NCBI GenBank assembly: GCA_947501265.1
Contig: CANMVY010000003.1
Span: forward strand, 62,001-126,000
DNA: 64,000 nucleotides
Source of the DNA: Bacteroidota bacterium
GTDB lineage: Bacteria; Bacteroidota; Bacteroidia; UBA7662; CANHCV01
Direction of reading: 5' to 3'
Shown here piece by piece: positions 42,567-51,234 of this stretch; positions within the stretch are counted from its first letter, which is position 1; every line of letters begins with the position of its first letter. Both the position numbers and the translations under genes were made by a program. The notes beneath the pieces are model-generated. The model searched no databases. It was given only the letters and a program-made list of their open reading frames with translations, and was not told the origin of the DNA.

Positions 42567-43023
42567 GATCAATGTCATTTGGATTGGGAAGAACCACGTT
42601 GGATTTCCCGAGAGTGGAGTTCAGGAATTTGTGACGAAGATTGGGCACATGGCCAAGTTGGACGTGCGCACCTTGGAGGTGAAAACCAAATCCAAGGATG
42701 CAGAAGGCATGAAGAAAGAAGAATCGGAGCGCTTACTGTCTATTTTGGACGATAAAATGAACGTGATTTTATTGGATGAGCGGGGGCAACAACCCGATTC
42801 CATTCAATTTGCAAAGAAGTTGGAGCAGTGGGTTGATTCGGGTAAGGTTCCTACGTTTGTGATTGGGGGCGCATACGGATTTCACGAGTCGGTGCTTCAG
42901 AAGTTTCCTCAGAAAATTTCCCTCAGTAACATGGTGATGACGCATCAGTTGGCGAGAGTAGTTTTGTTGGAGCAAATGTATCGGGCACTTAATATTCTCA
43001 AGGGGACCGAGTACCACAAGTAG
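42559..43023 (+). CDS. rlmH: 23S rRNA (pseudouridine1915-N3)-methyltransferase
   Basis: 154 residues, a small SPOUT enzyme. Signature segments are INVIWIGK at the start, LLDERGQQPDSIQFAKKL (about 75-95), TFVIGGAYGFHESV (about 105, SAM-binding knot) and SLSNMVMTHQLARVVLLEQMYRALNILKG. It methylates pseudouridine 1915 in helix 69. ATG at 42559 overlaps the YigZ stop. Confidence 0.95.
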   Translation: MIKINVIWIGKNHVGFPESGVQEFVTKIGHMAKLDVRTLEVKTKSKDAEGMKKEESERLLSILDDKMNVILLDERGQQPDSIQFAKKLEQWVDSGKVPTFVIGGAYGFHESVLQKFPQKISLSNMVMTHQLARVVLLEQMYRALNILKGTEYHK

Positions 43024-43025
43024 TT

Positions 43026-44192
43026 TTAATCGTGCGGCTTTTGTCCCGCAGCTCGCCCTACAGCCGTTTTGCCGTACTTGTTTTTAATTTGATCCATCGC
43101 AGCATACAGCTTCATTTTTTTACTTTCGTTCCCCCCCGAAATCCCGTCGAACAAGTCGAGTTGCGGACTTCCCGTAACGAGACCACTCACGCGCAGGCCC
43201 ACCAAACGGATCCGCTGCCGTCGTTCCCACACCTGCTCCAATAGCCGTTTGGCATGCGCCATCAGGGCCTCGTCCGATGCGGTGAGGGGAATGCGCATTT
43301 GTTTGCTGTGCGTGTTGAAGTCGGCATACCGAATTTTTACGGTGAGGGTGCTCCCCATTTTCCCCAATTCGCGCAGCTGTTTCCCGAGCGACTCGGCCAT
43401 GCGCACGAGCCGACCCGTGAGTTCGCTGGGTTCAATGGTGTCTTGATCGAAGGTATGTTCGTGGCTGATGGATTTTTCTTCCCGATAAGGTTCCACTGCC
43501 CGCTCATCAATGCCATTGGCGCGTTGCCACAAGTCGATGCCATTCTTTCCAAACACGGTTTGAAGTCGCTCCGGAGTAATTTGTTGGAGGGTTCCAATGC
43601 GCTGAATGCCGAGTTGTTGGAGGGTTTTGGCGGTTTCAGCGCCAATCATGGGGATTTTTCGAACGGGTAGGGGAGAGAGGAAGGGTTTTTCCAGTCCTTG
43701 CCATACCCGTTGTTTGCCGTTGGGTTTGGCTTCTCCCGTGGCCACTTTCGAAACGGTTTTGTTGGTAGAGATCCCCATCGATAGCGGCAGACCACTTTCT
43801 CGGATAATTTTCTGCCGTAATTCTGCCGCATACCGTTCACACCCAAAAAAACGATCCATTCCCGTTAAGTCGAAGTAAAACTCGTCGATGCTCGCTTTTT
43901 CATACAAGGGGACCGACTCTGCAACGATTTCGGTGATGATGCGGGAGTGGTGGCTGTACGCTTCCAGGTCGCCCCGCAAAACCAAAGCGTCTGGACAAAG
44001 CCGTTTGGCCATTTTCATGGCCATGCCCGAATGAACCCCGTATCGCCGAGCTTCGTAACTGCACGAGGCCACGACCCCTCGCTCGGCGTTTCCCCCAATG
44101 ATCACCGGCCTCCCCATCAATTCCGAGTTTCGCAACCGCTCCACCGAAACAAAAAAGGTGTCCAAATCCATGTGCACAATGCATCGTTCCAT
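43026..44192 (-). CDS. dinB: DNA polymerase IV (Y family)
   Basis: 388 residues. Catalytic acids Asp9 and Asp11 (VHMDLDTFF) and Asp103/Glu104 (ASIDEFYFD), fingers motif VVASCSYEARRYGV, helix-hairpin-helix region GAETAKTLQQLG and a C-terminal little-finger domain. QLDLF near residue 350 matches the sliding-clamp binding motif, so the polymerase can be recruited to the beta clamp. It does translesion synthesis. It is divergent from an XRE-S24 repressor gene, which suggests damage-induced expression. Confidence 0.95.
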   Translation of the reverse strand: MERCIVHMDLDTFFVSVERLRNSELMGRPVIIGGNAERGVVASCSYEARRYGVHSGMAMKMAKRLCPDALVLRGDLEAYSHHSRIITEIVAESVPLYEKASIDEFYFDLTGMDRFFGCERYAAELRQKIIRESGLPLSMGISTNKTVSKVATGEAKPNGKQRVWQGLEKPFLSPLPVRKIPMIGAETAKTLQQLGIQRIGTLQQITPERLQTVFGKNGIDLWQRANGIDERAVEPYREEKSISHEHTFDQDTIEPSELTGRLVRMAESLGKQLRELGKMGSTLTVKIRYADFNTHSKQMRIPLTASDEALMAHAKRLLEQVWERRQRIRLVGLRVSGLVTGSPQLDLFDGISGGNESKKMKLYAAMDQIKNKYGKTAVGRAAGQKPHD

Positions 44193-44213
44193 GTTGACAA
44201 ATATTATGACAAT

Positions 44214-44238
44214 CTTTCGCCAATAAATTAGGCAAAAG
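44214..44238. promoter_or_regulatory. Candidate operator between dinB and the XRE-S24 gene
   Basis: CTTTCGCC (44214-44221), nine-base spacer, GGCAAAAG (44231-44238), a palindrome with one mismatch. Direct repeats TGACAA lie at 44195-44200 and 44207-44212. The position between the two divergent starts makes either a possible binding site for the S24 repressor. Confidence 0.4.
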
Positions 44239-44250
44239 AAATCAAGTTGC

Positions 44251-44258
44251 TATCTTTG
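44251..44258 (+). promoter_or_regulatory. -7 element of the XRE-S24 gene promoter
   Basis: TATCTTTG, 13 bases before the ATG at 44272, with no clear -33. The candidate operator ends 12 bases upstream. Confidence 0.5.
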
Positions 44259-44271
44259 AAAAAAAATAAAG

Positions 44272-45075
44272 ATGGGATTTTCCGAAAACTTGAAATTACT
44301 TCGGCAGCGCAAAGGCTGGTCGCAACAAGAAGTAGCCGATACGCTTGGGGTGAAACGTTCGTCCTGGAGTGCTTACGAAAATGGCGCTTCTGAGCCCAAT
44401 TTAACGCTTCTTCAAAAAATTACCGCCCTGTATGGAGTTGCGCTGGATGCGTTGGTGTGCGAAGATTTTACCACGTACGGCGAAAGCAAATGGAGCGAGT
44501 TGAATCATGCCATGCAAGCCGATGTGCGCGGACAGCGACTTCGGATTTTAGCAACAACCGTTGATCGACATAACAAAGAGCGGATTGAAACGGTGCCCGT
44601 TAAGGCCAAAGCCGGTTACACCGCTGGGTATTCCGATCCTGAGTTCATTGCCGAATTGCCCCACATCGAACTGCCGTTTTTAGACCGAAATCGAAAGTAC
44701 CGTTGTTTTGAGATTTCGGGGGATTCGATGCCGCCCGTGCACTCCGGTTCTTACGTGGTAGGCGAGTACCTCACCGATTGGTCGGGCATCAAGCCGGGAA
44801 CGCCTTGCATTGTGGTCACCCAATCGGAGGGGATTGTGTTCAAGCGGGTTCATGCGCGGGTAGAAACCCACGGCTCTTTTTTACTGGAATCGACTAATGC
44901 GGCCTATCCACCGTATTTTGTGGATGCCAAAGAGGTCTTGGAAATGTGGAAATTCTGCTACGCCATCGAAAGTGTGTTCGATGCGGCTCCCGTAACGGCC
45001 GCTCACGAATTGCCGGAGATGTTGCAGCAAATGCGGCTCGATATTGCCGACATCAAGAGGCGGCTGGAAGATTAA
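44272..45075 (+). CDS. XRE-family repressor with LexA/S24 autoproteolysis domain
   Basis: 267 residues. The helix-turn-helix (LKLLRQRKGWSQQEVADTLG, residues 8-60) is of XRE type. The S24 peptidase domain has the catalytic pair Ser152 (ISGDSMPP) and Lys191 (GIVFKRVH) with the spacing seen in LexA and UmuD. Ala-Gly pairs in AKAGYTAGY (112-120) are possible self-cleavage sites. It probably represses dinB and itself and is inactivated in RecA-dependent fashion. Canonical LexA is not seen in the window. The stop overlaps that of the convergent gene at 45072. Confidence 0.88.
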   Translation: MGFSENLKLLRQRKGWSQQEVADTLGVKRSSWSAYENGASEPNLTLLQKITALYGVALDALVCEDFTTYGESKWSELNHAMQADVRGQRLRILATTVDRHNKERIETVPVKAKAGYTAGYSDPEFIAELPHIELPFLDRNRKYRCFEISGDSMPPVHSGSYVVGEYLTDWSGIKPGTPCIVVTQSEGIVFKRVHARVETHGSFLLESTNAAYPPYFVDAKEVLEMWKFCYAIESVFDAAPVTAAHELPEMLQQMRLDIADIKRRLED

Positions 45076-46328
45076 GTTTTTTGCTTCTTCTTTTTGGCTG
45101 CGGGGAACAAAATATTGTTCAAAATCAAACGATAAGCCGGAGAATTGGGGAATAATGCCAAATCAGTTGGTGGCTCGTACACCATGTGTTGGTAATCTTC
45201 GGGGTCGTGGCCACCGTAAAACGTCCACGTTCCCTTGCCGTACTCTCCGTGAATGTAACGCGCCTCTCCCAAGGATTTGTTTTCTCCCAGCACCAAAACC
45301 CCCGGTTTTACCAATGATTTTTTATAGGCCGTAGATTGGCCCATGAAGGCGTGGACCACTTGCAAGTGATTTTGGCAAAGCATGGTAGGAACGGGATCCC
45401 ATTTTGCCGAGAAATCAAACAAGGTGAAAAAATCGGAGTTTTCGGGAACGTTGCCCCGGGTATTTGTTACGTCAATGTCGGAGTGTTCGTAATAATACGG
45501 ATCTCTAACCAACGTGAAGTTTTGAAAAGCAAAGGTTTTACTGAAATCGAGTTTGCGTTGGGCGTTAGCATCCATCGGATCTCCATCGAACATGGACTCG
45601 CAAATATCAACGCCGTCGGCGGCCAAAGCGATGTCGTAGGTGTCGGCTGCGCTGCACATGGCAAAAAGGAAGCCGCCGCCCATCACAAAGTCGCGCATTT
45701 TCTTCACCACGGCCCCTTTGAGTTGACTTACTTTAGCAAATCCCCATTTTTGTGCAGTTGCCGTTTGGTCGGCCACGTCTTTTTTGTACCAATCTGTTCC
45801 ATTGTAGCTCGACCAAAATTTCCCAAATTGCCCGGTGAAGTCCTCGTGATGCAAATGCAACCAGTCGTATTCGGGCAGTTTGCCTTGCATGATCTCATCG
45901 TCGTAAACGACTGTGTAGGGAATTTCGGCGTAGGTGAGGGCCAACGTAACGGCATCGTCCCACGGTTGTTTGGTTTTGGGTGAATAAACAGCAATTTTCG
46001 GCGCTTTCTCTAGCTTTACGACATCCTGATTCACTTCGGGATCGGAAATGTCTTGAAGGATAGCCGCATACTGAACGTCGGGAATGATTTCGTAGGAAAC
46101 GCCTCGAATCTTGCACTCTTTCTCCAGCAATGGATTTGCATTCATGGAGAAAGATCCGCCGCGGTAATTCAGCATCCAATCGGTAACCATGCCGCGTTCG
46201 ATCGCGTAAAACGCAATTCCGTATGCTTTGAGGTGATTTTTTTGAACATCATCCATGGGAATCACCAACTGAGCTGCAGGTAGGGAGAAAGAAAAAAACA
46301 GGGCGAAAAAAAAGACGATGAAACGCAT
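45072..46328 (-). CDS. Secreted glutamine-amidotransferase-like protein (often mislabelled asparagine synthetase B)
   Basis: 418 residues from ATG 46328 with a signal peptide (MRFIVFFFALFFSFSLPAAQ). The body has GIAFYAIERGMVTDWMLNYRG, DWLHLHHEDFTGQ and a GGGFLFAMCSAADTYDIAL segment that resembles a class-I amidotransferase fold, where the Cys could be a nucleophile-like residue. The family is abundant in Bacteroidota under the label asparagine synthetase B, without the residues of that enzyme. The role is unknown, but it is clearly exported. The C-terminus is lysine-rich (AAKKKKQKT). Confidence 0.75.
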   Translation of the reverse strand: MRFIVFFFALFFSFSLPAAQLVIPMDDVQKNHLKAYGIAFYAIERGMVTDWMLNYRGGSFSMNANPLLEKECKIRGVSYEIIPDVQYAAILQDISDPEVNQDVVKLEKAPKIAVYSPKTKQPWDDAVTLALTYAEIPYTVVYDDEIMQGKLPEYDWLHLHHEDFTGQFGKFWSSYNGTDWYKKDVADQTATAQKWGFAKVSQLKGAVVKKMRDFVMGGGFLFAMCSAADTYDIALAADGVDICESMFDGDPMDANAQRKLDFSKTFAFQNFTLVRDPYYYEHSDIDVTNTRGNVPENSDFFTLFDFSAKWDPVPTMLCQNHLQVVHAFMGQSTAYKKSLVKPGVLVLGENKSLGEARYIHGEYGKGTWTFYGGHDPEDYQHMVYEPPTDLALFPNSPAYRLILNNILFPAAKKKKQKT

Positions 46329-46357
46329 ATCCGAATAACGTAGAAAACTCAAAATGG

Positions 46358-46756
46358 TTAACCTTGTTGGTGTTTTTCTAAAACGGCTGCGATGTTGGGT
46401 TTGAAATACCGATTGCTTTTCATGATTTTCCCATCTTCTCGAAAAATGGGTTCCCCGTTTTCATCCAGTTTGGAGAGATTAGACTGTTGAATTTCTTCGA
46501 AAACATCTTCGATCACGTGCTGCAATCCGTGCGACAAGATGGTTCCGCATAAAATGTACAACTGATCGCCGAGGGCATCTGCAATTTCGGTGAGGTTCCC
46601 TTCTTTTGCAGCCTCCAAGTACTCGTCGTTTTCTTCGGCCATCAGGCGATGCCGGAGTTCAACGATGGAATCGGGGAGTTGAGCAACGGGCGAGTGGTGT
46701 TGGGGTACTTTGAATTTTTCGTGAAATTCAGCAACGTACGACAACGGTCTCTTCAT
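46358..46756 (-). CDS. MazG-like nucleotide pyrophosphohydrolase
   Basis: 132 residues from ATG 46756. The all-alpha NTP pyrophosphohydrolase core is visible: LRHRLMAEENDEYLEAAKEG (EExxE, about 36-50) and EIADALGDQLYILCGT (ExxDxxxD, about 53-65). The C-terminal part (LSKLDENGEPIFREDGKIMKSNRY) matches phage and bacterial enzymes of the MazG/PRA-PH group. It probably hydrolyses a nucleoside triphosphate for housekeeping. A longer frame upstream would overlap the preceding coiled-coil gene and is rejected. It starts two bases after that gene's stop. Confidence 0.85.
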   Translation of the reverse strand: MKRPLSYVAEFHEKFKVPQHHSPVAQLPDSIVELRHRLMAEENDEYLEAAKEGNLTEIADALGDQLYILCGTILSHGLQHVIEDVFEEIQQSNLSKLDENGEPIFREDGKIMKSNRYFKPNIAAVLEKHQQG

Positions 46757-46758
46757 GA

Positions 46759-47652
46759 TTAATCCAAAGAAAAAGTCGTGGATCCAATGCGGTATCCTTC
46801 GCAGTATAGCTCTACGGAGTATTTTCCTGGTCCAAGGAAATTGGTTTTGTTGAAATAGCCGCACTCTTCAACTTCGTTTCCAAAGTAAGGAACTGTTTTC
46901 GTGAACGAGTAAAGGGTTTCTTTTCCTTCAAAACTAAACTTTCCAGATCCCGAACCTTCGTCGTACACTGTTGTACCATCGGGGGAGATGATGCGAATAT
47001 GCACCAATTTATTTCCATGATTGGCCACAGAATTGGGGAGCAGGTTAAAGCAAATTTTGATTTTTTCGACGTTTTTTGATTTTGAAACCACGTCTTCTTT
47101 GCCGTTTCTTTTGAATCGAATAGCAGAGGCAATAGATTTATTGGAAGCTAAAATCGCACCTCGGTTAATTTTCTCATACAAGAATGAGTTTTCTGCTGAG
47201 AGTTTTTGACTTCGATCTTTCTCTTCATTTAAATTTTGAGTGAGTGCGGAATTTTCTCCTTTGAGTTTTGAATTTTCAGTATTCAGTCGACCAATCTCAG
47301 CTAGATAAGAATCCTTTTCTTTGGTTAGACTTGCCATCAAGGCTCGAACTTTTTTCAAATCGTCTTCGGTTGCTTTTCCAACGCGAATCAAGGAATCGAT
47401 GCTGCGAGATTTGGTTTGAATCTCATCAATCTTTTGATCTATCACCCGATTGAGTTCGGTATTGTCTCCTTTCTGGGCTTGCAGCTCTGAAATAAGTCCG
47501 GTTCTAAGTTTCTCACTTTCAGTAAGTAAATTCTGTTCTTTTTGAATTTTGTCCTGTTGCGATGATTCCCTCATGAACCAAAATAGATTGGTTCCTATCA
47601 ACAATGCCAAAAGGATAATGAGGGTTGTTCGGTGGTTTATGTTCTGACTCAT
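46759..47652 (-). CDS. Membrane-anchored coiled-coil protein of unknown function
   Basis: 297 residues from ATG 47652. One membrane helix (TTLIILLALLIGTNLFWFM, 9-27), a coiled coil of about 110 residues (SEKLRTGLISELQAQ to ENSFLYEKI), and a C-terminal beta-rich domain (LVHIRIISPDGTTVYDEGSG, CGYFNKTNFLGPGKYSVELY). The layout (anchor, coiled coil, beta domain) fits a periplasmic structural or envelope protein; no precise family is named. Relatives are sometimes mislabelled as chromosome segregation proteins because of the coiled coil. It is divergent from the RluA-type gene. Confidence 0.75.
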   Translation of the reverse strand: MSQNINHRTTLIILLALLIGTNLFWFMRESSQQDKIQKEQNLLTESEKLRTGLISELQAQKGDNTELNRVIDQKIDEIQTKSRSIDSLIRVGKATEDDLKKVRALMASLTKEKDSYLAEIGRLNTENSKLKGENSALTQNLNEEKDRSQKLSAENSFLYEKINRGAILASNKSIASAIRFKRNGKEDVVSKSKNVEKIKICFNLLPNSVANHGNKLVHIRIISPDGTTVYDEGSGSGKFSFEGKETLYSFTKTVPYFGNEVEECGYFNKTNFLGPGKYSVELYCEGYRIGSTTFSLD

Positions 47653-47730
47653 AATTATTTCAAACGCCAAGATAATTGAAAAACTTGTTAATGACCAAAA
47701 ATAAGTTAACTTTTCGTTGAATTCCAAGGT

Positions 47731-47738
47731 TATTTTTG
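47731..47738 (+). promoter_or_regulatory. Possible -7 element of the RluA-type gene
   Basis: TATTTTTG, 33 bases before the ATG. The upstream segment lacks TTTG at the 19-bp spacing. Confidence 0.35.
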
Positions 47739-47770
47739 TATGTTTTTTTCCGTTTTCCAAAAAGTGATTC

Positions 47771-48445
47771 ATGCGTTTAAGAATTTTATTTGAAGATAAT
47801 CATCTCATTGCTGTTTATAAGCCTGCTGGCGTCTTGGTTCAAGCCGACGATACGGGAGATATTTGTTTGAAAGAAATCGTGGAGGACTACATTGTTCGGG
47901 AATACAACAAACCGGGCGCTGCGTTCGTGGGCGTAATTCACCGCATCGATCGGCCCGTTTCTGGGTTGGTATTGATGGCGAAAACCTCCAAAGCCTTGGC
48001 TCGAATGAATAAAATGTTCGAAGAAAAAACCATTCAAAAAACCTATTGGGCCGTGGTTCACAACCATGCAGAGTCCGAAGAATCCGTTGAACTCGTGAAT
48101 TGGATTTTAAAAGATTCGGCGAAAAACATGGTTCATTGCTACAACAAAGCCAGAGGCGCCTCCAAACGTGCTGAACTTTCCTACAAACAAGTTGGCGCCT
48201 CCAAAGGGTTTTCCCTCTTCGAAGTGAAACCCAAAACCGGACGCCCGCACCAGATTCGCGCCCAATTGAGCTATGCCGGTTTCCCCATTGCGGGCGACGT
48301 GAAATACGGTGCAAAAGGATTTCTTTCCGATCAATCCATTGCCTTGCATGCCTATTCCTTGGAATTCGATCACCCCATTTCCAAAGAAAAAGTCATCATC
48401 AAATGCCTGCCCGAGAAGAAAAATAAATGGAGTTTATTCGACTAA
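47771..48445 (+). CDS. RluA-family pseudouridine synthase
   Basis: 224 residues. The catalytic motif is HRIDRPVSG with Asp at about 59, preceded by ILFEDNHLIAVYKPAGVLVQ and followed by KTGRPHQIRAQLSYAG (the second family motif). No S4 domain is present, so it resembles small RluA/RluC relatives. It isomerises uridine in rRNA or tRNA, with target unknown. It is 15 bp upstream of metG on the same strand. Confidence 0.92.
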   Translation: MRLRILFEDNHLIAVYKPAGVLVQADDTGDICLKEIVEDYIVREYNKPGAAFVGVIHRIDRPVSGLVLMAKTSKALARMNKMFEEKTIQKTYWAVVHNHAESEESVELVNWILKDSAKNMVHCYNKARGASKRAELSYKQVGASKGFSLFEVKPKTGRPHQIRAQLSYAGFPIAGDVKYGAKGFLSDQSIALHAYSLEFDHPISKEKVIIKCLPEKKNKWSLFD

Positions 48446-48447
48446 GA

Positions 48448-48455
48448 TATCTTTG
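48448..48455 (+). promoter_or_regulatory. Possible -7 element of the metG promoter
   Basis: TATCTTTG, five bases before the metG ATG, right after the stop of the preceding gene. No -33 is visible. The same sequence occurs before ftsE, ribD and the XRE-S24 gene. Confidence 0.45.
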
Positions 48456-48460
48456 CAATC

Positions 48461-50557
48461 ATGCCTAAACATCACCTTATTACCGCTGCGTTACCTTATG
48501 CCAATGGCCCCATTCACATCGGACATTTGGCCGGGTGTTATTTGCCCGCTGATATTTACGTTCGTTACCTCCGTTTGATTGGAGAAGATGTAATTTTTAT
48601 CTGCGGTTCCGATGAACACGGTGTGCCCATCACCTTAAAAGCTCAGAAAGAAGGCATTACGCCCCAAGATGTGGTAGATCGCTACCATGCCCTGATGGGT
48701 GGAGCCTTTCAAAATTTCGGAATTTCTTTCGATTATTACGGAAGAACTTCCTCGGAGATGCACAAGAAAACCGCTGCCGATTTTTTTGAAAAATTGTACA
48801 ACGATGGCGTCTTTTTGGAAGAAGTCACCGAGCAATACTACGACGAAGAAGCCCAGCAATTTTTGGCCGACCGTTACATCACAGGAACGTGTCCGAGCTG
48901 CCAAAATCCAGGTGCATACGGCGACCAATGCGAAAAATGCGGAAAAACCCTCAGTCCTTCCGACTTAATTGATCCGAAATCGGCCCTATCGGGCAATGTT
49001 CCGGTTTTAAAACCTACCCGAAATTGGTTCTTGCCTTTGGATCGGTTGCAACCCAAAATTGAAGCCTTCATGGATTCCCGTCAAGGATGGAAAACCAACG
49101 TAACCGGGCAAGTGCGGTCTTGGTTGCAACAAGGATTGCAACCCCGTGCGATGACCCGCGATCTTTCCTGGGGCGTTCCCGTTCCAAGTCAAATTCCAAG
49201 TTCAGAAGGAAAAGTATTGTACGTGTGGTTCGATGCACCCATCGGATATATTTCGGCCACGAAAGAGTACTTCGCAAAAAAGGGAGATCCTGAAGGTTGG
49301 AAGAAATATTGGTCGGGCGACGATGCTCGATTGGTCCATTTCATCGGAAAAGACAACATCGTTTTCCATTGCATCATTTTTCCATCCATGCTGATGGAGC
49401 ACGGTGGATTTGTTCTGCCGGATAATGTTCCTGCCAATGAGTTTCTTAATTTGGAAGGCGATAAAATCTCAACATCAAGGAACCATGCCGTTTGGTTGCA
49501 CGAATACTTGGAAGATTTTCCCGGCAAAGAAGACGAATTGCGCTACGTATTAACCTCCATAGCTCCTGAGTCGAAGGATGCCGATTTTTCTTGGAAGGAT
49601 TTTCAAACCAGGGTGAACAGCGAGTTGGTGGCTATTCTAGGAAATTTCGTCAATCGTGTATTGGTGCTTTCCCATAAATACTACGAAGGAGTTGTTCCCA
49701 GCGATGCTGAAATTCCAGGTGATTCCGATGCACGGAAAAAAGTATTGGATGCTTATCATCATTGCCACACAGAGGGAAATCAAGCCATCCAAAAAATGGT
49801 GGAAGCATTGAAACACTACAAGTTCCGTGAAGCTCAGGCCGAAATGATGAACTTCGTTCGCTGTGGGAATAAATTCTTGGCCGACACCGAGCCATGGAAA
49901 CTTCAAAAAGTTGATCCTACTGCCGTTGAGGCCATCCTTAGTTATGCCCTTTCGTTAACCTGCAACATCGCTTGCGCTTGCGCACCCTTCTTGCCTCGAA
50001 CCTCGGAAAAGATCTTTTCCATGCTGAATTTTTCTTCAGATGAGGTGATGAAAGCATTTTGGCATCAAAGTGAAATGGTAGAAATGATGGCACCCGGACA
50101 TCGTTTGGGTGAAGTGAGTTTGTTGTTTCAGAATATTGAAGATGAGGTCATGCAACGTCAGTTGGATAAACTTGAAGCAGCGAAAATGGCCAATCAAACG
50201 GTTGCTGAAAAAGTAGTTTCTCCTCCGAAAGCCGAAGTAACGTTCGATGATTTTTCAAAAATTGATTTACGGATCGCTACGATTTTGGAAGCCCAAAAAG
50301 TTCCCAAAACCGATAAACTGATGCAGTTATTGGTGGATACCGGAATGGATCAGCGAATCATTGTAAGCGGAATCGCTCATCAATACTCCCCCGAAGAATT
50401 GGTGGGAAAACAAATCATGGTCCTTTGCAACCTGGCTCCAAGAAAATTAAAAGGGATCGAAAGCAAAGGAATGATTTTATTGGCAAAAGATTCCGATGAA
50501 AACCTTATTTTCGTTTCTCCCGTTCGTCCCACGACGAATGGCTCCGAAGTCGCATGA
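48461..50557 (+). CDS. metG: Methionyl-tRNA synthetase
   Basis: 698 residues. HIGH motif in GPIHIGHLAGCY (about 18), the zinc knuckle CPSCQNPGAYGDQCEKCG (about 144-161), the KMSKS equivalent DKISTSRNH (about 334) and the anticodon-binding helices. A C-terminal tRNA-binding domain begins near residue 595 (FDDFSKIDLRIATILEAQKV) and gives the dimeric long form. Charges tRNA-Met. Its stop overlaps the next gene by four bases (ATGA). Confidence 0.98.
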   Translation: MPKHHLITAALPYANGPIHIGHLAGCYLPADIYVRYLRLIGEDVIFICGSDEHGVPITLKAQKEGITPQDVVDRYHALMGGAFQNFGISFDYYGRTSSEMHKKTAADFFEKLYNDGVFLEEVTEQYYDEEAQQFLADRYITGTCPSCQNPGAYGDQCEKCGKTLSPSDLIDPKSALSGNVPVLKPTRNWFLPLDRLQPKIEAFMDSRQGWKTNVTGQVRSWLQQGLQPRAMTRDLSWGVPVPSQIPSSEGKVLYVWFDAPIGYISATKEYFAKKGDPEGWKKYWSGDDARLVHFIGKDNIVFHCIIFPSMLMEHGGFVLPDNVPANEFLNLEGDKISTSRNHAVWLHEYLEDFPGKEDELRYVLTSIAPESKDADFSWKDFQTRVNSELVAILGNFVNRVLVLSHKYYEGVVPSDAEIPGDSDARKKVLDAYHHCHTEGNQAIQKMVEALKHYKFREAQAEMMNFVRCGNKFLADTEPWKLQKVDPTAVEAILSYALSLTCNIACACAPFLPRTSEKIFSMLNFSSDEVMKAFWHQSEMVEMMAPGHRLGEVSLLFQNIEDEVMQRQLDKLEAAKMANQTVAEKVVSPPKAEVTFDDFSKIDLRIATILEAQKVPKTDKLMQLLVDTGMDQRIIVSGIAHQYSPEELVGKQIMVLCNLAPRKLKGIESKGMILLAKDSDENLIFVSPVRPTTNGSEVA

Positions 50558-51234
50558 ACATAAAAAAATGGTTGGGAATCGTTGCTCTACTTACGCTCGC
50601 AAGTTGTAAGAACGAAACATTGCCCCCGGTTTCCCTCGAACCAGGAATTTACGCTATTCAACCTGGAAACGAGTTTGTATACTCAGTAGATTCCATTCAT
50701 TACAACGATTTTACCAATCGAATCGACACCTTTCGTTTTCAAATGCGGGAACGGGTGGATTCCATTTTAGAACAATCATCAACCACCAAAAAAATAAGGA
50801 TTTTCCAAGAATCCTTGGACCCAATTACTCAATCGTGGAATCCGATCGCAACGGTGCTCGTTACTTTTGCTCCCGGCGTTGTTCGTAGCACAGAAGATAA
50901 CAACCAATTCATTCGGTTGATCCTACCGATTTACGAAGGAAATAGCTGGAAAGGTAATGTTTTAACCAACAACGAGCCGTGGAACAACGACTGGGAATAC
51001 TATTACTACAATGTTTGGCGTTCCAAAGAGGTGTTAGGAAAGAATTTTGATTCTACGGTTTCGGTAAACTGGGTAGAAACATCCACCTTTATTGACGAAA
51101 CGCTGGGTGAGGAAACCTACGCCCAAGGAATTGGAAGAATTTATCGGCGATTTAAAAACATTCGTTTCAAAATCGATGGAAACATTGAGTCGGGTTACGA
51201 CGTTACTTGGTCATTAAAAAGCTGGAAAAAATGA
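50554..51234 (+). CDS. Lipoprotein of unknown function
   Basis: 226 residues. Signal peptide with lipobox (LLTLASC, Cys at 18). The body is a single beta-rich domain with TFRFQMRERVDSILEQSS, GNSWKGNVLTNNEPWNN and WEYYYYNVWRSKEVL. It is not recognised. It overlaps metG by four bases and the secreted peptidase gene downstream by four, so it may be co-expressed with that enzyme and act as a chaperone or anchor on the cell surface. Confidence 0.8.
   Translation: MNIKKWLGIVALLTLASCKNETLPPVSLEPGIYAIQPGNEFVYSVDSIHYNDFTNRIDTFRFQMRERVDSILEQSSTTKKIRIFQESLDPITQSWNPIATVLVTFAPGVVRSTEDNNQFIRLILPIYEGNSWKGNVLTNNEPWNNDWEYYYYNVWRSKEVLGKNFDSTVSVNWVETSTFIDETLGEETYAQGIGRIYRRFKNIRFKIDGNIESGYDVTWSLKSWKK

Noticed and set aside
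43026-45075. Prophage repressor region
   Set aside because: No phage structural, integrase or replication genes are near; neighbours are core genes, and the pairing with dinB fits a host damage response.
45072-46328. Asparagine synthetase B as the function of this gene
   Set aside because: The protein has a signal peptide and lacks the N-terminal Cys2 glutaminase and the ATP-pyrophosphatase loop of asparagine synthetase; that name is a carried-over label.
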